From Spirosoma pollinicola (GTDB lineage: Bacteria > Bacteroidota > Bacteroidia > Cytophagales > Spirosomataceae), in contig NZ_CP025096.1 in assembly GCF_002831565.1 (NCBI RefSeq), positions 1,240,001 through 1,304,000 of the forward strand: DNA of 64,000 nucleotides, in the 5' to 3' direction. Under the pieces are notes generated by a model. That model saw only the letters and a program-made list of their open reading frames with translations, had not been told where the DNA came from and made no database searches. This document shows, piece by piece, positions 27,450-35,125 of the stretch. Every line of letters begins with the position of its first letter. The first letter of the stretch is position 1. The position numbers and the translations under genes were made by a program.

Positions 27450-28139
27450 ATGAAGACATTAGGACTAATTGGTGGGGTTAGCTGGTATGCTACATCCGTT
27501 TATTATAAGACGCTCAATCAACGCACCAATGAACGACTTGGCAGCGCTCATTCGTCTAAACTTCTTCTCTTTTCGGTGGATTTTGAAGAGTTCAGCTTAC
27601 TACAACAGGTAGGCGACTGGGATGCCGTTGAAACGATGTTATCAGGCATTGCGATACAACTTGAGCAGGCAGGAGCAGACTGCATTGTGATGTGTGCCAA
27701 CACCGTTCACCTGGTTGCTGACGCAATTCGGCAAAAAATAAACATTCCGTTGCTGCATAGTGCCGAGGAAACAGCCAGGGCAATCGCCAGCCAAAAAATG
27801 AATAAGGTTGCGCTTCTTGGCACAAAATTTACCATGGAACACCCGTTCTTTAAAGATCGTCTTTCCCAGTTGGGCATTGAGACGATTATTCCCGACGAAG
27901 CGGATAAGGAGTATATTCATGCATCTATATTTAATGAGTTGACAAAAGGAGTTTTTAAAGACGAAACAAAAAATAAATACATTGCCATTATTGATAAATT
28001 AAAGAGTCACGGCGCAGAGGGCGTTGTATTTGGCAGCGCTGAGTTTTCACTATTGCTTACTCAAACGGATTGCAGTATTCCAATTTTTGACACGATCGCC
28101 ATTCATTCCGAGGCCGCGGTTGACTTTGCCTTATCTTAA
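27450..28139 (+). CDS. Aspartate/glutamate racemase family protein with one catalytic Cys replaced
   Basis: 229 aa, normal family length. The N-terminal signature ([19 protein letters not shown]) and the first active-site motif MCANTVH with C82 are present. At the second site, where two-cysteine racemases have GCTE, this protein has GSAE (S196). The codon is AGC, one base from TGC. A single-Cys member may work as a one-sided racemase, a lyase or an isomerase, or be inactive; one-cysteine members of this superfamily are known. It appears monocistronic. Confidence 0.8.
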   Translation: MKTLGLIGGVSWYATSVYYKTLNQRTNERLGSAHSSKLLLFSVDFEEFSLLQQVGDWDAVETMLSGIAIQLEQAGADCIVMCANTVHLVADAIRQKINIPLLHSAEETARAIASQKMNKVALLGTKFTMEHPFFKDRLSQLGIETIIPDEADKEYIHASIFNELTKGVFKDETKNKYIAIIDKLKSHGAEGVVFGSAEFSLLLTQTDCSIPIFDTIAIHSEAAVDFALS

Positions 28140-28435
28140 TAACGAGAGGGTAAAAGCCAACGGTTACCTGCCACAAAGAGCGACTGTCTGGGAAGCTGAA
28201 CATGTGGAGGATCGTATCAGAGATCAGTAAGCAAATCGCCCATGTAGTTGGCTCAGAGAAGTTCTGGATGTATTTGACGAATGTCAGGACCAGGAAGCAC
28301 GGTGATATTAACGTGTTTCCTGGAATAATTTCTTTACATACCACAGTTGAAGCCCAGCGTAAGTTATTAAGCTTCTTCTCGTTAATTAATTGAGTAAACG
28401 ACCCATATTAGAATTTTTCAGTACCAACGTAGCCT

Positions 28436-29035
28436 ATGAACGATTCGCTCCACCAGGCAGCCCGACAACTGCGGCAGCACATTCACCAGTTTGTGGCGTT
28501 GTCGGATGAGGAATGGCTTGGCCTGGAGCCACACCTGTCGATCGTCCATCTGAAAAAAAACCAATTCATGGCTACGCAGGGGGTTGTTGCCAGTCAGATA
28601 GGCTTTATCCTGGAGGGCGTATTCCGGCAGTATTATACCAAAGACGGCGAAGAACGCACCACCTATTTCTTCTTCGACCAGCAGTTGGTAGCGGCTTACA
28701 TGAGCTGCATCACCGCCCGGCCATCGCCGGTTAATATAGAAGCCCTCAGTGACACGACGTGTCTGGTCTTTCCTTACGCCGTCCTCAAATCACTGTTCAG
28801 TCAATATGCGGGCTGGCAGGAATTTGGCCGATTGTTTGCCGAATATATAATGGTGGCTTTGGAAGAGCGAATGGCGGGCCTGTTGATGCTCAGCCCCGAA
28901 GAACGCTATCTGGCCCTGCTGGAAGGCGATCAGCGGCACCTCCTCCAACGAGTACCCCAGCACTACATTGCCACCTACCTGGGCATTACCCCCGTCAGCA
29001 TGAGTCGAATTCGTAACCGAATCATCCCTAAATAA
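28436..29035 (+). CDS. Crp/Fnr family transcriptional regulator
   Basis: 199 aa with a cyclic-nucleotide-binding-type beta-roll (about 35-120: HLKKNQFMATQGVVASQIGF, FILEGVFRQYYTKDGEERTT) and a short C-terminal HTH (QHYIATYLGITPVSMSRIRN). No FNR-type cysteine cluster is seen, and the cAMP-contacting residues of Crp are not evident, so the effector is unknown. The gap before it (28140-28435) holds no convincing gene. Confidence 0.85.
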   Translation: MNDSLHQAARQLRQHIHQFVALSDEEWLGLEPHLSIVHLKKNQFMATQGVVASQIGFILEGVFRQYYTKDGEERTTYFFFDQQLVAAYMSCITARPSPVNIEALSDTTCLVFPYAVLKSLFSQYAGWQEFGRLFAEYIMVALEERMAGLLMLSPEERYLALLEGDQRHLLQRVPQHYIATYLGITPVSMSRIRNRIIPK

Positions 29036-29100
29036 CGTAAATAGGGGGCAAAATGGAAACTAAATCGTTAATAGTTAAGAGGTTGATTTGTTGGCTATTT

Positions 29101-29185
29101 TTTGTCATCCCGAGGAACGAGGGATCTTCGGTGAAATGGAAAACTTAGCCTCACCCGAAGATCCCTCGTTCCTCGGGATGACAAA
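29101..29185. repeat. 31-bp perfect inverted repeat (GTCATCCCGAGG dispersed palindrome)
   Basis: The left arm 29101-29131 (starting TTTGTCATCCCGAGGAACGA) is exactly complementary to 29155-29185, with a 23-nt loop. One further indel allows several more pairs. It lies downstream of the Crp/Fnr gene and could also terminate transcription. The core matches a palindrome type I recall as repeated many times in Spirosoma and Hymenobacter intergenic regions. Confidence 0.75.
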
Positions 29186-29232
29186 AATCAGCCTTTCCTT
29201 CATCACCTAAGTTCCATTATTCACGTTAAATA

Positions 29233-29356
29233 AGGGATGGCCGAACCGGTTGCCGGATGATCCGACTACGGGCGAACCGGCGGCCTAACCGAACTGACAG
29301 CCCGACCGAATCGCAACGGCGAACCGGCAACCCAACCGAATCGCGGCCCGACCCGT
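29233..29356. repeat. Degenerate GC-rich short tandem repeat
   Basis: Imperfect copies of a unit like CGAACCGGCAACCCAACCGA recur (about 29273-29306 and 29320-29352, with partial copies near 29242 and 29307). The tract lies in the 390-bp gap between the Crp/Fnr gene and the quinone-oxidoreductase-like gene, with no other feature there except the palindrome. Confidence 0.5.
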
Positions 29357-29425
29357 TCTTATCTTTTGTTATCGTCCTGGCCCGAGGTGGTCCGGTAGCT
29401 TTGTTGCAGACAAAAACACAAAGCT

Positions 29426-30493
29426 ATGCAGCCGATAAAAGAAGACAATCAGACAACATTCGTTAGCCAGGAAGTCGAGTTGCCGGGTGTCATTGAACCC
29501 AGTGGATTCATCGTTCGCAATACCCCGCTGAACAAACCAGCAGCCGGTCAGGTGATCGTTCGGGTAGAAGCCAGTGGCATCTCCTTTGCCGAGCAGGCCA
29601 TGCGCCGGGATCGCTATCCGGGCCAGCCGGCGTTCCCCTTTGTGCCGGGTTACGATCTGGTCGGCACGGTAGTAGCTATTGGGCCGGACGTTGATGCCTC
29701 GTTGATGGGCAAACGGGTGGCCGCCCTGACCAAAACCGGGGGCTGGGCCAGCTATTCCCTGCGTGCGGCCAACGAGTTGCTGCTCGTTCCGGCTGGAGTT
29801 GACCCGGCCGATGCCGAAACACTGGTTGTCAATGGGCTCACGGCCTGGCAGATGTTGCATCGGAAAGCCCGTATTCGCGCGGGTCAAACCATCGTCGTGC
29901 ATGGCGCCAACGGCGGTGTCGGTACCACCCTTGTACAACTGGCCCGGCACGCTGGCGTACGGGTCATCGGACTGGCTTCGCGTCGACATCACGCCACCCT
30001 GAAAGAACAGGGCGTTGAACCCATCGATTATAACGACTCAAACTGGGCCCATCAGATTCGGGAACTGGCGCCAGATGGGGTCGATGCCGTTTTCGACAAT
30101 GTAGGTGGTGCCGGTATTACGCAATCGTTTCGCTTGCTCAAACAGGGTGGCACCCTGGTTAGCTACGCCATTGCTTCAGCCATGCTGACTCAAAAGTCGA
30201 TGCTCCTTAACTTCATCGACCTGATTGCGCACCTTACCTGGTGGAACCTGATGCCCAATGGTCGCCGGGCCTTGTTCTATGACGTCATGGCGGGTCGGGG
30301 TAGTCAGGCGTTTCAAAGCCGCGCACAGGACGATTATGCCCAGATCATGAGCTTGCTGGCCAGTGGTGTGCTTTCCCCCCGCATTGCCGCCCGTTTTCCG
30401 CTTGACCACATTCGGCAGGCCATGGAACTGGCCGAATCCCGAACCGCATATGGCAAGGTAATTCTCATTCCTAATCATTCTCAAAACGCCTGA
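29426..30493 (+). CDS. Medium-chain dehydrogenase/reductase, quinone-oxidoreductase-like
   Basis: 355 aa zinc-independent MDR-type protein. The N-terminal GroES-like half shows AAGQVIVRVEASGISFAEQA and FVPGYDLVGTVVAIGPDVD. The Rossmann half carries VVHGANGGVGTTLVQLARHA (NADPH-binding AxxGGVG) and DAVFDNVGGAGITQSF. The family reduces quinones or activated alkenes using NADPH. It lies 13 bp before the TIGR01777 gene, so the two form an operon. Catalytic Cys/His zinc ligands are absent. Confidence 0.85.
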   Translation: MQPIKEDNQTTFVSQEVELPGVIEPSGFIVRNTPLNKPAAGQVIVRVEASGISFAEQAMRRDRYPGQPAFPFVPGYDLVGTVVAIGPDVDASLMGKRVAALTKTGGWASYSLRAANELLLVPAGVDPADAETLVVNGLTAWQMLHRKARIRAGQTIVVHGANGGVGTTLVQLARHAGVRVIGLASRRHHATLKEQGVEPIDYNDSNWAHQIRELAPDGVDAVFDNVGGAGITQSFRLLKQGGTLVSYAIASAMLTQKSMLLNFIDLIAHLTWWNLMPNGRRALFYDVMAGRGSQAFQSRAQDDYAQIMSLLASGVLSPRIAARFPLDHIRQAMELAESRTAYGKVILIPNHSQNA

Positions 30494-30506
30494 ATCAGCC
30501 GACGTC

Positions 30507-31430
30507 ATGAAAAACACATTCCTACAAAAACACCATATCTTGATTACCGGCGGCAATGGCCTGGTCGGTAAGTCGTTAACGCAGGACTTGCTCCGTGAAG
30601 GGCACCGGGTTAGCCACCTGAGCCGTACCCCATCCATCATTCCGGACGTCACGACCTACGGCTGGAACGTGGTGGATCAGCAGATTGATGCGCATTGCCT
30701 GGACGGGGTCGACACGATCATCCATCTGGCGGGCGCGGACATCGCCGATGAGACCTGGACGCCCGCCCGCAAGCTGGAAATCAGCCGCAGCCGTACCGAA
30801 TCGATCCGGCTCCTCTACCGATTGATGGGCCAGCGGCCTCATGCCGTCAAATCGGTTATCTCGGCCTCGGGCATCGCGTTCTACGGGGACCGATCCGATG
30901 AAATCCTGACTGAGCAAAGCGATCCTGCCCCCGATTTTCTGGGTACGGTCTGCCAGGAATGGGAGGCTGCTGTTGGTGAAGGGAAAGCCCTGGGCCTGCG
31001 CGTGGTTATATTTCGTACGGGGGTCGTCCTCACCAAAGAGGGTGGGGCGTTGGCTTCGTTGGTGCCGATGATCCAGTCGGGTTTTGGGGCAACTATCGGC
31101 AGCGGTCGCCAGTGGGTTCCCTGGATACACCTGCAGGATGTGGTGGGGCTGTATGGTCTGGCGGTTCGGGACAGTTCACTGGCGGGTGTGGTCAACCAAA
31201 CCGCTCCGGGTCTGCTCACCAACCGGCAATTTATGGAAGCTCTGGCCCGGCACTTTCACAAACCGCTTTGGATGCCTTCCATTCCCGCTTTTATGCTCAA
31301 ACTGATGATGGGGGAGCGCAGTGCTTTTGTGCTCAATAGTGCCAGGGCTGTCCCACCCGAACGGCTTCTGCAAGCCTACCGCTATCAGTATCCTACTCTT
31401 GATCAAGCACTAAGCGCCATGTATGCGTAA
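30507..31430 (+). CDS. TIGR01777 family NAD-dependent epimerase-like protein
   Basis: 307 aa. It has the extended-SDR N-terminus HILITGGNGLVGKSLTQDL and the markers SGIAFYGDRSDEILTEQS, LRVVIFRTGVVLTKEGGALA, WIHLQDVVGLYGLAV and the tail GVVNQTAPGLLTNRQFMEAL, characteristic of YfcH-type proteins (TIGR01777). The substrate is unknown. It is co-transcribed with the preceding oxidoreductase. Confidence 0.88.
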   Translation: MKNTFLQKHHILITGGNGLVGKSLTQDLLREGHRVSHLSRTPSIIPDVTTYGWNVVDQQIDAHCLDGVDTIIHLAGADIADETWTPARKLEISRSRTESIRLLYRLMGQRPHAVKSVISASGIAFYGDRSDEILTEQSDPAPDFLGTVCQEWEAAVGEGKALGLRVVIFRTGVVLTKEGGALASLVPMIQSGFGATIGSGRQWVPWIHLQDVVGLYGLAVRDSSLAGVVNQTAPGLLTNRQFMEALARHFHKPLWMPSIPAFMLKLMMGERSAFVLNSARAVPPERLLQAYRYQYPTLDQALSAMYA

Positions 31431-31663
31431 CAGGCGGAGGATTCAATGGGCCCAGGATCTAACCCAAAAGACTACTGGAACGGGCTGGCCATCTTCACCC
31501 TAAGAACCACGTTTGCCCATTTTTTTTTCGTCGTATGACTCGACTCGTTCGTATGCTACTAACTTCATTTGACAGATAGTAAAAAGTCAGTGTCTCGAAA
31601 AAAACTCCAAAGTGAGACCTGGGAGAGTATCCACGTATAGGCCGTTTAGTAGAACGGCTTATT

Positions 31664-31996
31664 TTAAGAACTGTCAAAGGCCCACAGTAGGTGCCGCACC
31701 GGCGGACCGTGCCGACCCGGGTCTGACCGTCGCCAACGCGGTACTAACCGTAGCATACAATTAGCGAGGCATTTCAGTTTACTTCTTAAATTTACAAGGG
31801 TAATCTTAATCCCGGTTAAGTTGTCCCTTATTTGCTTCAAAAGAGTTATATCTGAATGCCGAATTAACGTATAAGGATCTTGCTGAGGTAAAAGCTGACC
31901 TACTTTCTCCAGGCTTAAGGAGTCCGTTGATTCTTTTAAGAATTTGGCAAATATCAACTGTGCCAGCAGGGGACGTATCGACGGTAGCTCTTAATT
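31664..31996 (-). other. Short open stretch in a long gap, possible gene remnant
   Basis: In the 646-bp gap between 31430 and 32077 a minus-strand frame stays open for about 100 codons (LIFAKFLKESTDSLSLEKV...). It lacks a convincing start codon, has a predicted helical first part and a basic, low-quality end, and matches no family I know. It may be a decayed gene or chance. The rest of the gap shows no other feature. Confidence 0.25.
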
Positions 31997-32076
31997 AAGC
32001 GTTGATAAACAATACGCTTGCTGGAGAGTTAAAATTCAGAGCTGGACAAGCTCAGACTTATAACTCGTTACCAATA

Positions 32077-32802
32077 ATGAAAATAGGAATCATTGGCGCT
32101 GGCTTCATCGGCAGTGCCCTTGCCGTTCGGCTCACGGGCCTCGGCCATTCATTGGAAATTGCTAACTCCCGTGGCCCTGAAACATTGGGTGAAGTGGCCG
32201 AAAAAACCGGTGCTACTCCCGTTACCTCCCAGGAAGCGGCTCATTATGGCGAAATCATCGTGGTGACCATTCCTCTGAAAAATATTCCCGATCTACCCAA
32301 AGACTTATTTGAGGGTGTACCTGCTGAAGTGCCCGTCATTGATACCAGCAACTACTATCCCCTGTTGCGGGATGGACATATCGCCGAACTGGAGCAGGGT
32401 GAGCTGACTGAAAGCGAATGGGTACAGCAGCACCTTGGCCGGCCTGTCATCAAGGTGTTCAACAACATCTTAGCTGACCACCTTGAAAAATTGGGACAGC
32501 CCGTTGGGACACCCGGCCGTATCGGTCTGCCGGTGGCTGGCGATGACCCTGTAGCCAAGCAAAAAGTAATGGCCCTGGTGGAGGAACTGGGCTTTGATGC
32601 GGTGGACAATGGTCATCTGCATGAATCATGGCGGCAACAGCCTGGCACACCCTGCTATGCAGCCGATCTACCCGCCAATGAGCTACGGCAACAATTAGAA
32701 AGTCTGGGCACAGAGCGTACGAAGGATCAACATGCGCAATTTTTGGCCAACCACGCTGCGCTGGAAAAGCAAATGGCAGCGCAGGGCATCGAGCTGAAAT
32801 AG
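32077..32802 (+). CDS. NADPH-dependent F420-reductase-like NAD(P)-binding protein
   Basis: I take the ATG at 32077 as start (241 aa) because MKIGIIGAGFIGSALAVRL places the dinucleotide-binding GxGxxG at the N-terminus, as in all relatives; an extension to 32002 is probably untranslated. Other landmarks are IIVVTIPLKNIPDL, VIDTSNYYPLLRDG and the hinge VIKVFNNILADHLEKLG, as in the F420-dependent NADP reductase-like family. Most such bacterial proteins act without F420, and the substrate is unknown. It ends just before a strong terminator. Confidence 0.82.
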   Translation: MKIGIIGAGFIGSALAVRLTGLGHSLEIANSRGPETLGEVAEKTGATPVTSQEAAHYGEIIVVTIPLKNIPDLPKDLFEGVPAEVPVIDTSNYYPLLRDGHIAELEQGELTESEWVQQHLGRPVIKVFNNILADHLEKLGQPVGTPGRIGLPVAGDDPVAKQKVMALVEELGFDAVDNGHLHESWRQQPGTPCYAADLPANELRQQLESLGTERTKDQHAQFLANHAALEKQMAAQGIELK

Positions 32803-32846
32803 CCACCGATCAAACCCGCTTCCCTTAATGCATTGACTTTCATAGG

Positions 32847-32880
32847 AAGCCGCACACAGTTCTTACTGGTGCGGCTTTTT
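32847..32880 (+). terminator. Rho-independent terminator
   Basis: AAGCCGCAC at 32847-32855 pairs with GTGCGGCTT at 32869-32877, with a 13-nt loop, and is followed by T residues to 32880. It ends the NAD(P)-binding gene transcript. Confidence 0.8.
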
Positions 32881-33104
32881 ACTAACCGGAATTTTAACTA
32901 CAGTCAATGGTAAAGGTGATGAAACTCCAGGTTCTCACCCTATGCTACTGATGACGTTGGGCAGTTATTAAAAACACCCGTCTCGCAATAACCCTCGTGC
33001 TTGAGACTAAGGAGCGTTTATGTATCTGCTTCTTAAATAGGGCGTTTAGGGAGATTGACAGATTTGCTCTATTTTTCACACAGCAAACATGAACTTGATG
33101 ACAA

Positions 33105-34130
33105 ATGCAGTTTGGAATGATTGTCTTCCTGCTATGTATAGGGAGGCCTTGCTTGGCTCAAACTCAGCAAAGCGTCAGTTTTACCAACGGTAATCAGGTA
33201 TTAGCGGGCACGCTCACGATGCCTCCAGGAACGGGCGTTCATCCGGCGGTACTTATTGTCTTGGGCAGTGGGTCTAGCAACCGAGATGGGGAGGTAGAGG
33301 GACTTAGGCCCTTCCAGGCAATGACGACCGAACTGGTCAAAAAGGGGTTTGCTGTGTTACGCTATGATAATCGGTCTAAAGGTCGCTCACCAGGTAAGCC
33401 AATTGACGAGTCTACTACTACAGAATTGGCTTCAGATGCTCAAGTAGCTTACAGATTCTTAAAGGGTCGTAAAGAGATAGATTCAGGACGAATTGGAATT
33501 ATCGGGCACAGTGAAGGAGCGACTATTGCCGCTATCGCTGCGTCAAGGATTCCGAAAATCAGATGTTTGCTCGCTCTCAATGGGGCTGCTTTGCCTGGCT
33601 ATGAAGACATTTTACTAACCACCGAGGAGCGGCTACGAGAAGCAGGTACATCCGATGATACGATTCGTTCCTATCTAACCAACATGCGGCTTTACTTAGG
33701 TCGTCCTGCTTCTACTCCATTGGGAAAAAGAAGGGTAGCCACCCGGCATATCGTTCGGTTTGAGATTAACAGACTACCTGTCGACCAACGCGCTAAGATT
33801 ACAAAAGCCGACATCGAATCGGCAGTAGATAGCCAACTGCATGAGGTGCTATCTCGTTGGGAACAGCACTACTTAAGCCTGAATCCTGCCAATTATTATC
33901 AGAAATTGCGTTGCCCAGTCAGTTTAATTTTTTCAGATAGTGAAGTGGAAGGTCTGCTCTCGAAGCGACTGTCCGAATTCAGAAAAGTGTTTAACAGGGT
34001 TAATCAGGCTCCTCCAATACGGCAAATCAAGCACGCAGACCATAACTTAATTACAACAGATCAGCGACCCAAAGCAGTCTCATCGGCCTTTATTAAAGCA
34101 GTAGTAGAGGAGGCAGGCAAATTGATTTAG
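33105..34130 (+). CDS. Secreted alpha/beta hydrolase (esterase-like)
   Basis: 341 aa with a signal peptide (MQFGMIVFLLCIGRPCLAQ). Visible hydrolase motifs are the strand VLIVLGSGSSNRDGEVEG (where the oxyanion HG is replaced by GSG), LRYDNRSKGRSPGKPIDE and the nucleophile elbow GIIGHSEGATIAAIAA. The C-terminal HADHN supplies a likely catalytic His. Relatives are annotated as serine aminopeptidases or bacterial esterases. The gene stands alone and convergent to the beta-barrel gene, with a strong shared hairpin between them. Confidence 0.82.
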   Translation: MQFGMIVFLLCIGRPCLAQTQQSVSFTNGNQVLAGTLTMPPGTGVHPAVLIVLGSGSSNRDGEVEGLRPFQAMTTELVKKGFAVLRYDNRSKGRSPGKPIDESTTTELASDAQVAYRFLKGRKEIDSGRIGIIGHSEGATIAAIAASRIPKIRCLLALNGAALPGYEDILLTTEERLREAGTSDDTIRSYLTNMRLYLGRPASTPLGKRRVATRHIVRFEINRLPVDQRAKITKADIESAVDSQLHEVLSRWEQHYLSLNPANYYQKLRCPVSLIFSDSEVEGLLSKRLSEFRKVFNRVNQAPPIRQIKHADHNLITTDQRPKAVSSAFIKAVVEEAGKLI

Positions 34131-34192
34131 CTCTGTAGTTATCTCAGTTAAACGCTCCCCAGTGAGACGATATAACTTTAGTCTTTCCTCAG

Positions 34193-34232
34193 ATGCAACA
34201 ATAGCCAGCATCTCCGCTGGCTATTGTTGCAT
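34193..34232. terminator. Bidirectional hairpin terminator
   Basis: A perfect 17-bp stem (34193-34209 with 34216-34232) and a 6-nt loop lie between two convergent genes ending at 34130 and 34252. T-runs are weak, but the position and stem suggest it ends both transcripts. Confidence 0.7.
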
Positions 34233-34251
34233 TATCCTTTTCAACGTCTTT

Positions 34252-34857
34252 CTATCGCTGACCAAAAACAAAGTAGACGCCTGCACCTAGCAAAAGCATC
34301 TTCCCCGTATCCCCTTCGGTAAAAACAATATGGTACCCTGCATCCGCATTTATACCAAAAGAAGGTGCAACAGCATACTGTAATCCGACCTTCGGAGCTA
34401 CGCCAAACTTACTATCATTGTCTGCTGATTTTAAGGTCTGAATTCCGTTGGTAATTTCAACGGTAGCAGCCGCTCTATACAACCCGGCTTCCAGACCGAC
34501 ATAGGGACGCAAAGCTGACTCGGAGAAAAAGTACTCTGCCTGACCGGTCACCATTAGAAGATTCCCAGAGGCTTTGACCGATCCATTTGTCCCACTCCCG
34601 GGATCAAAAACGAAACTTGCCGAATTACTTTTGGTAAAGTAGCGACCATTCAATCCAATGGCCAAATTCGGGTTAACAAAGTAGCGAACCGTAACGCCAC
34701 CCCCCCAAAGGCCGTCAGAGAAGGAAGACCCTTTTTCGGTCGCGGCTAAAAAGTTACCATTCACGTTCGCTTGAAACTGAGCCTGAGCATTATTGGACAA
34801 AAGCAGAGCCCCAACAACAAGTAAAGTGGATGTAATTACTTTCGTAATGTTTTTCAT
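34252..34857 (-). CDS. Outer-membrane beta-barrel protein
   Basis: 201 aa with a signal peptide (KVITSTLLVVGALLLSNNAQ, then AQ). Eight or so amphipathic strands follow, with the OmpA/OmpW-like texture: GGGVTVRYFVNPNLAIGLNG, LRPYVGLEAGLYRAAATVEI, APKVGLQYAVAPSFGINADA and a final AGVYFVFGQR. It is probably a small porin-like or structural barrel of unknown function. It appears monocistronic. Confidence 0.78.
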   Translation of the reverse strand: MKNITKVITSTLLVVGALLLSNNAQAQFQANVNGNFLAATEKGSSFSDGLWGGGVTVRYFVNPNLAIGLNGRYFTKSNSASFVFDPGSGTNGSVKASGNLLMVTGQAEYFFSESALRPYVGLEAGLYRAAATVEITNGIQTLKSADNDSKFGVAPKVGLQYAVAPSFGINADAGYHIVFTEGDTGKMLLLGAGVYFVFGQR

Positions 34858-35125
34858 GATGAGTAGATAACGTTGATTAAAAATAGATTAAAGTTTGCGA
34901 AGATAGACGGCAATACTTATATGGCCAAAGACTTTTCTCACTTTAACGCTCCCCAAAATGAGATGCACCAAGGCTCATGACTTAGTGGTAAAATTGGCTG
35001 CTTGGATAGTTGCGCAGGGCAAATCCATGGAACGCGACCTGAAAACGGGCGAAACCCACCACGGCAAAGTCGCTCTCAGGAAAGGACAATTTCCGGATGC
35101 CATGAATCAGCACGGCATCGACGGT

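Noticed and set aside
28202-28393. Plus-strand 63-codon frame before the Crp/Fnr gene
   Set aside because: No convincing start context or family features.
29426-30493. Zinc-dependent alcohol dehydrogenase call for the MDR protein
   Set aside because: The zinc-binding Cys/His residues are missing and the sequence fits the quinone-oxidoreductase type better.
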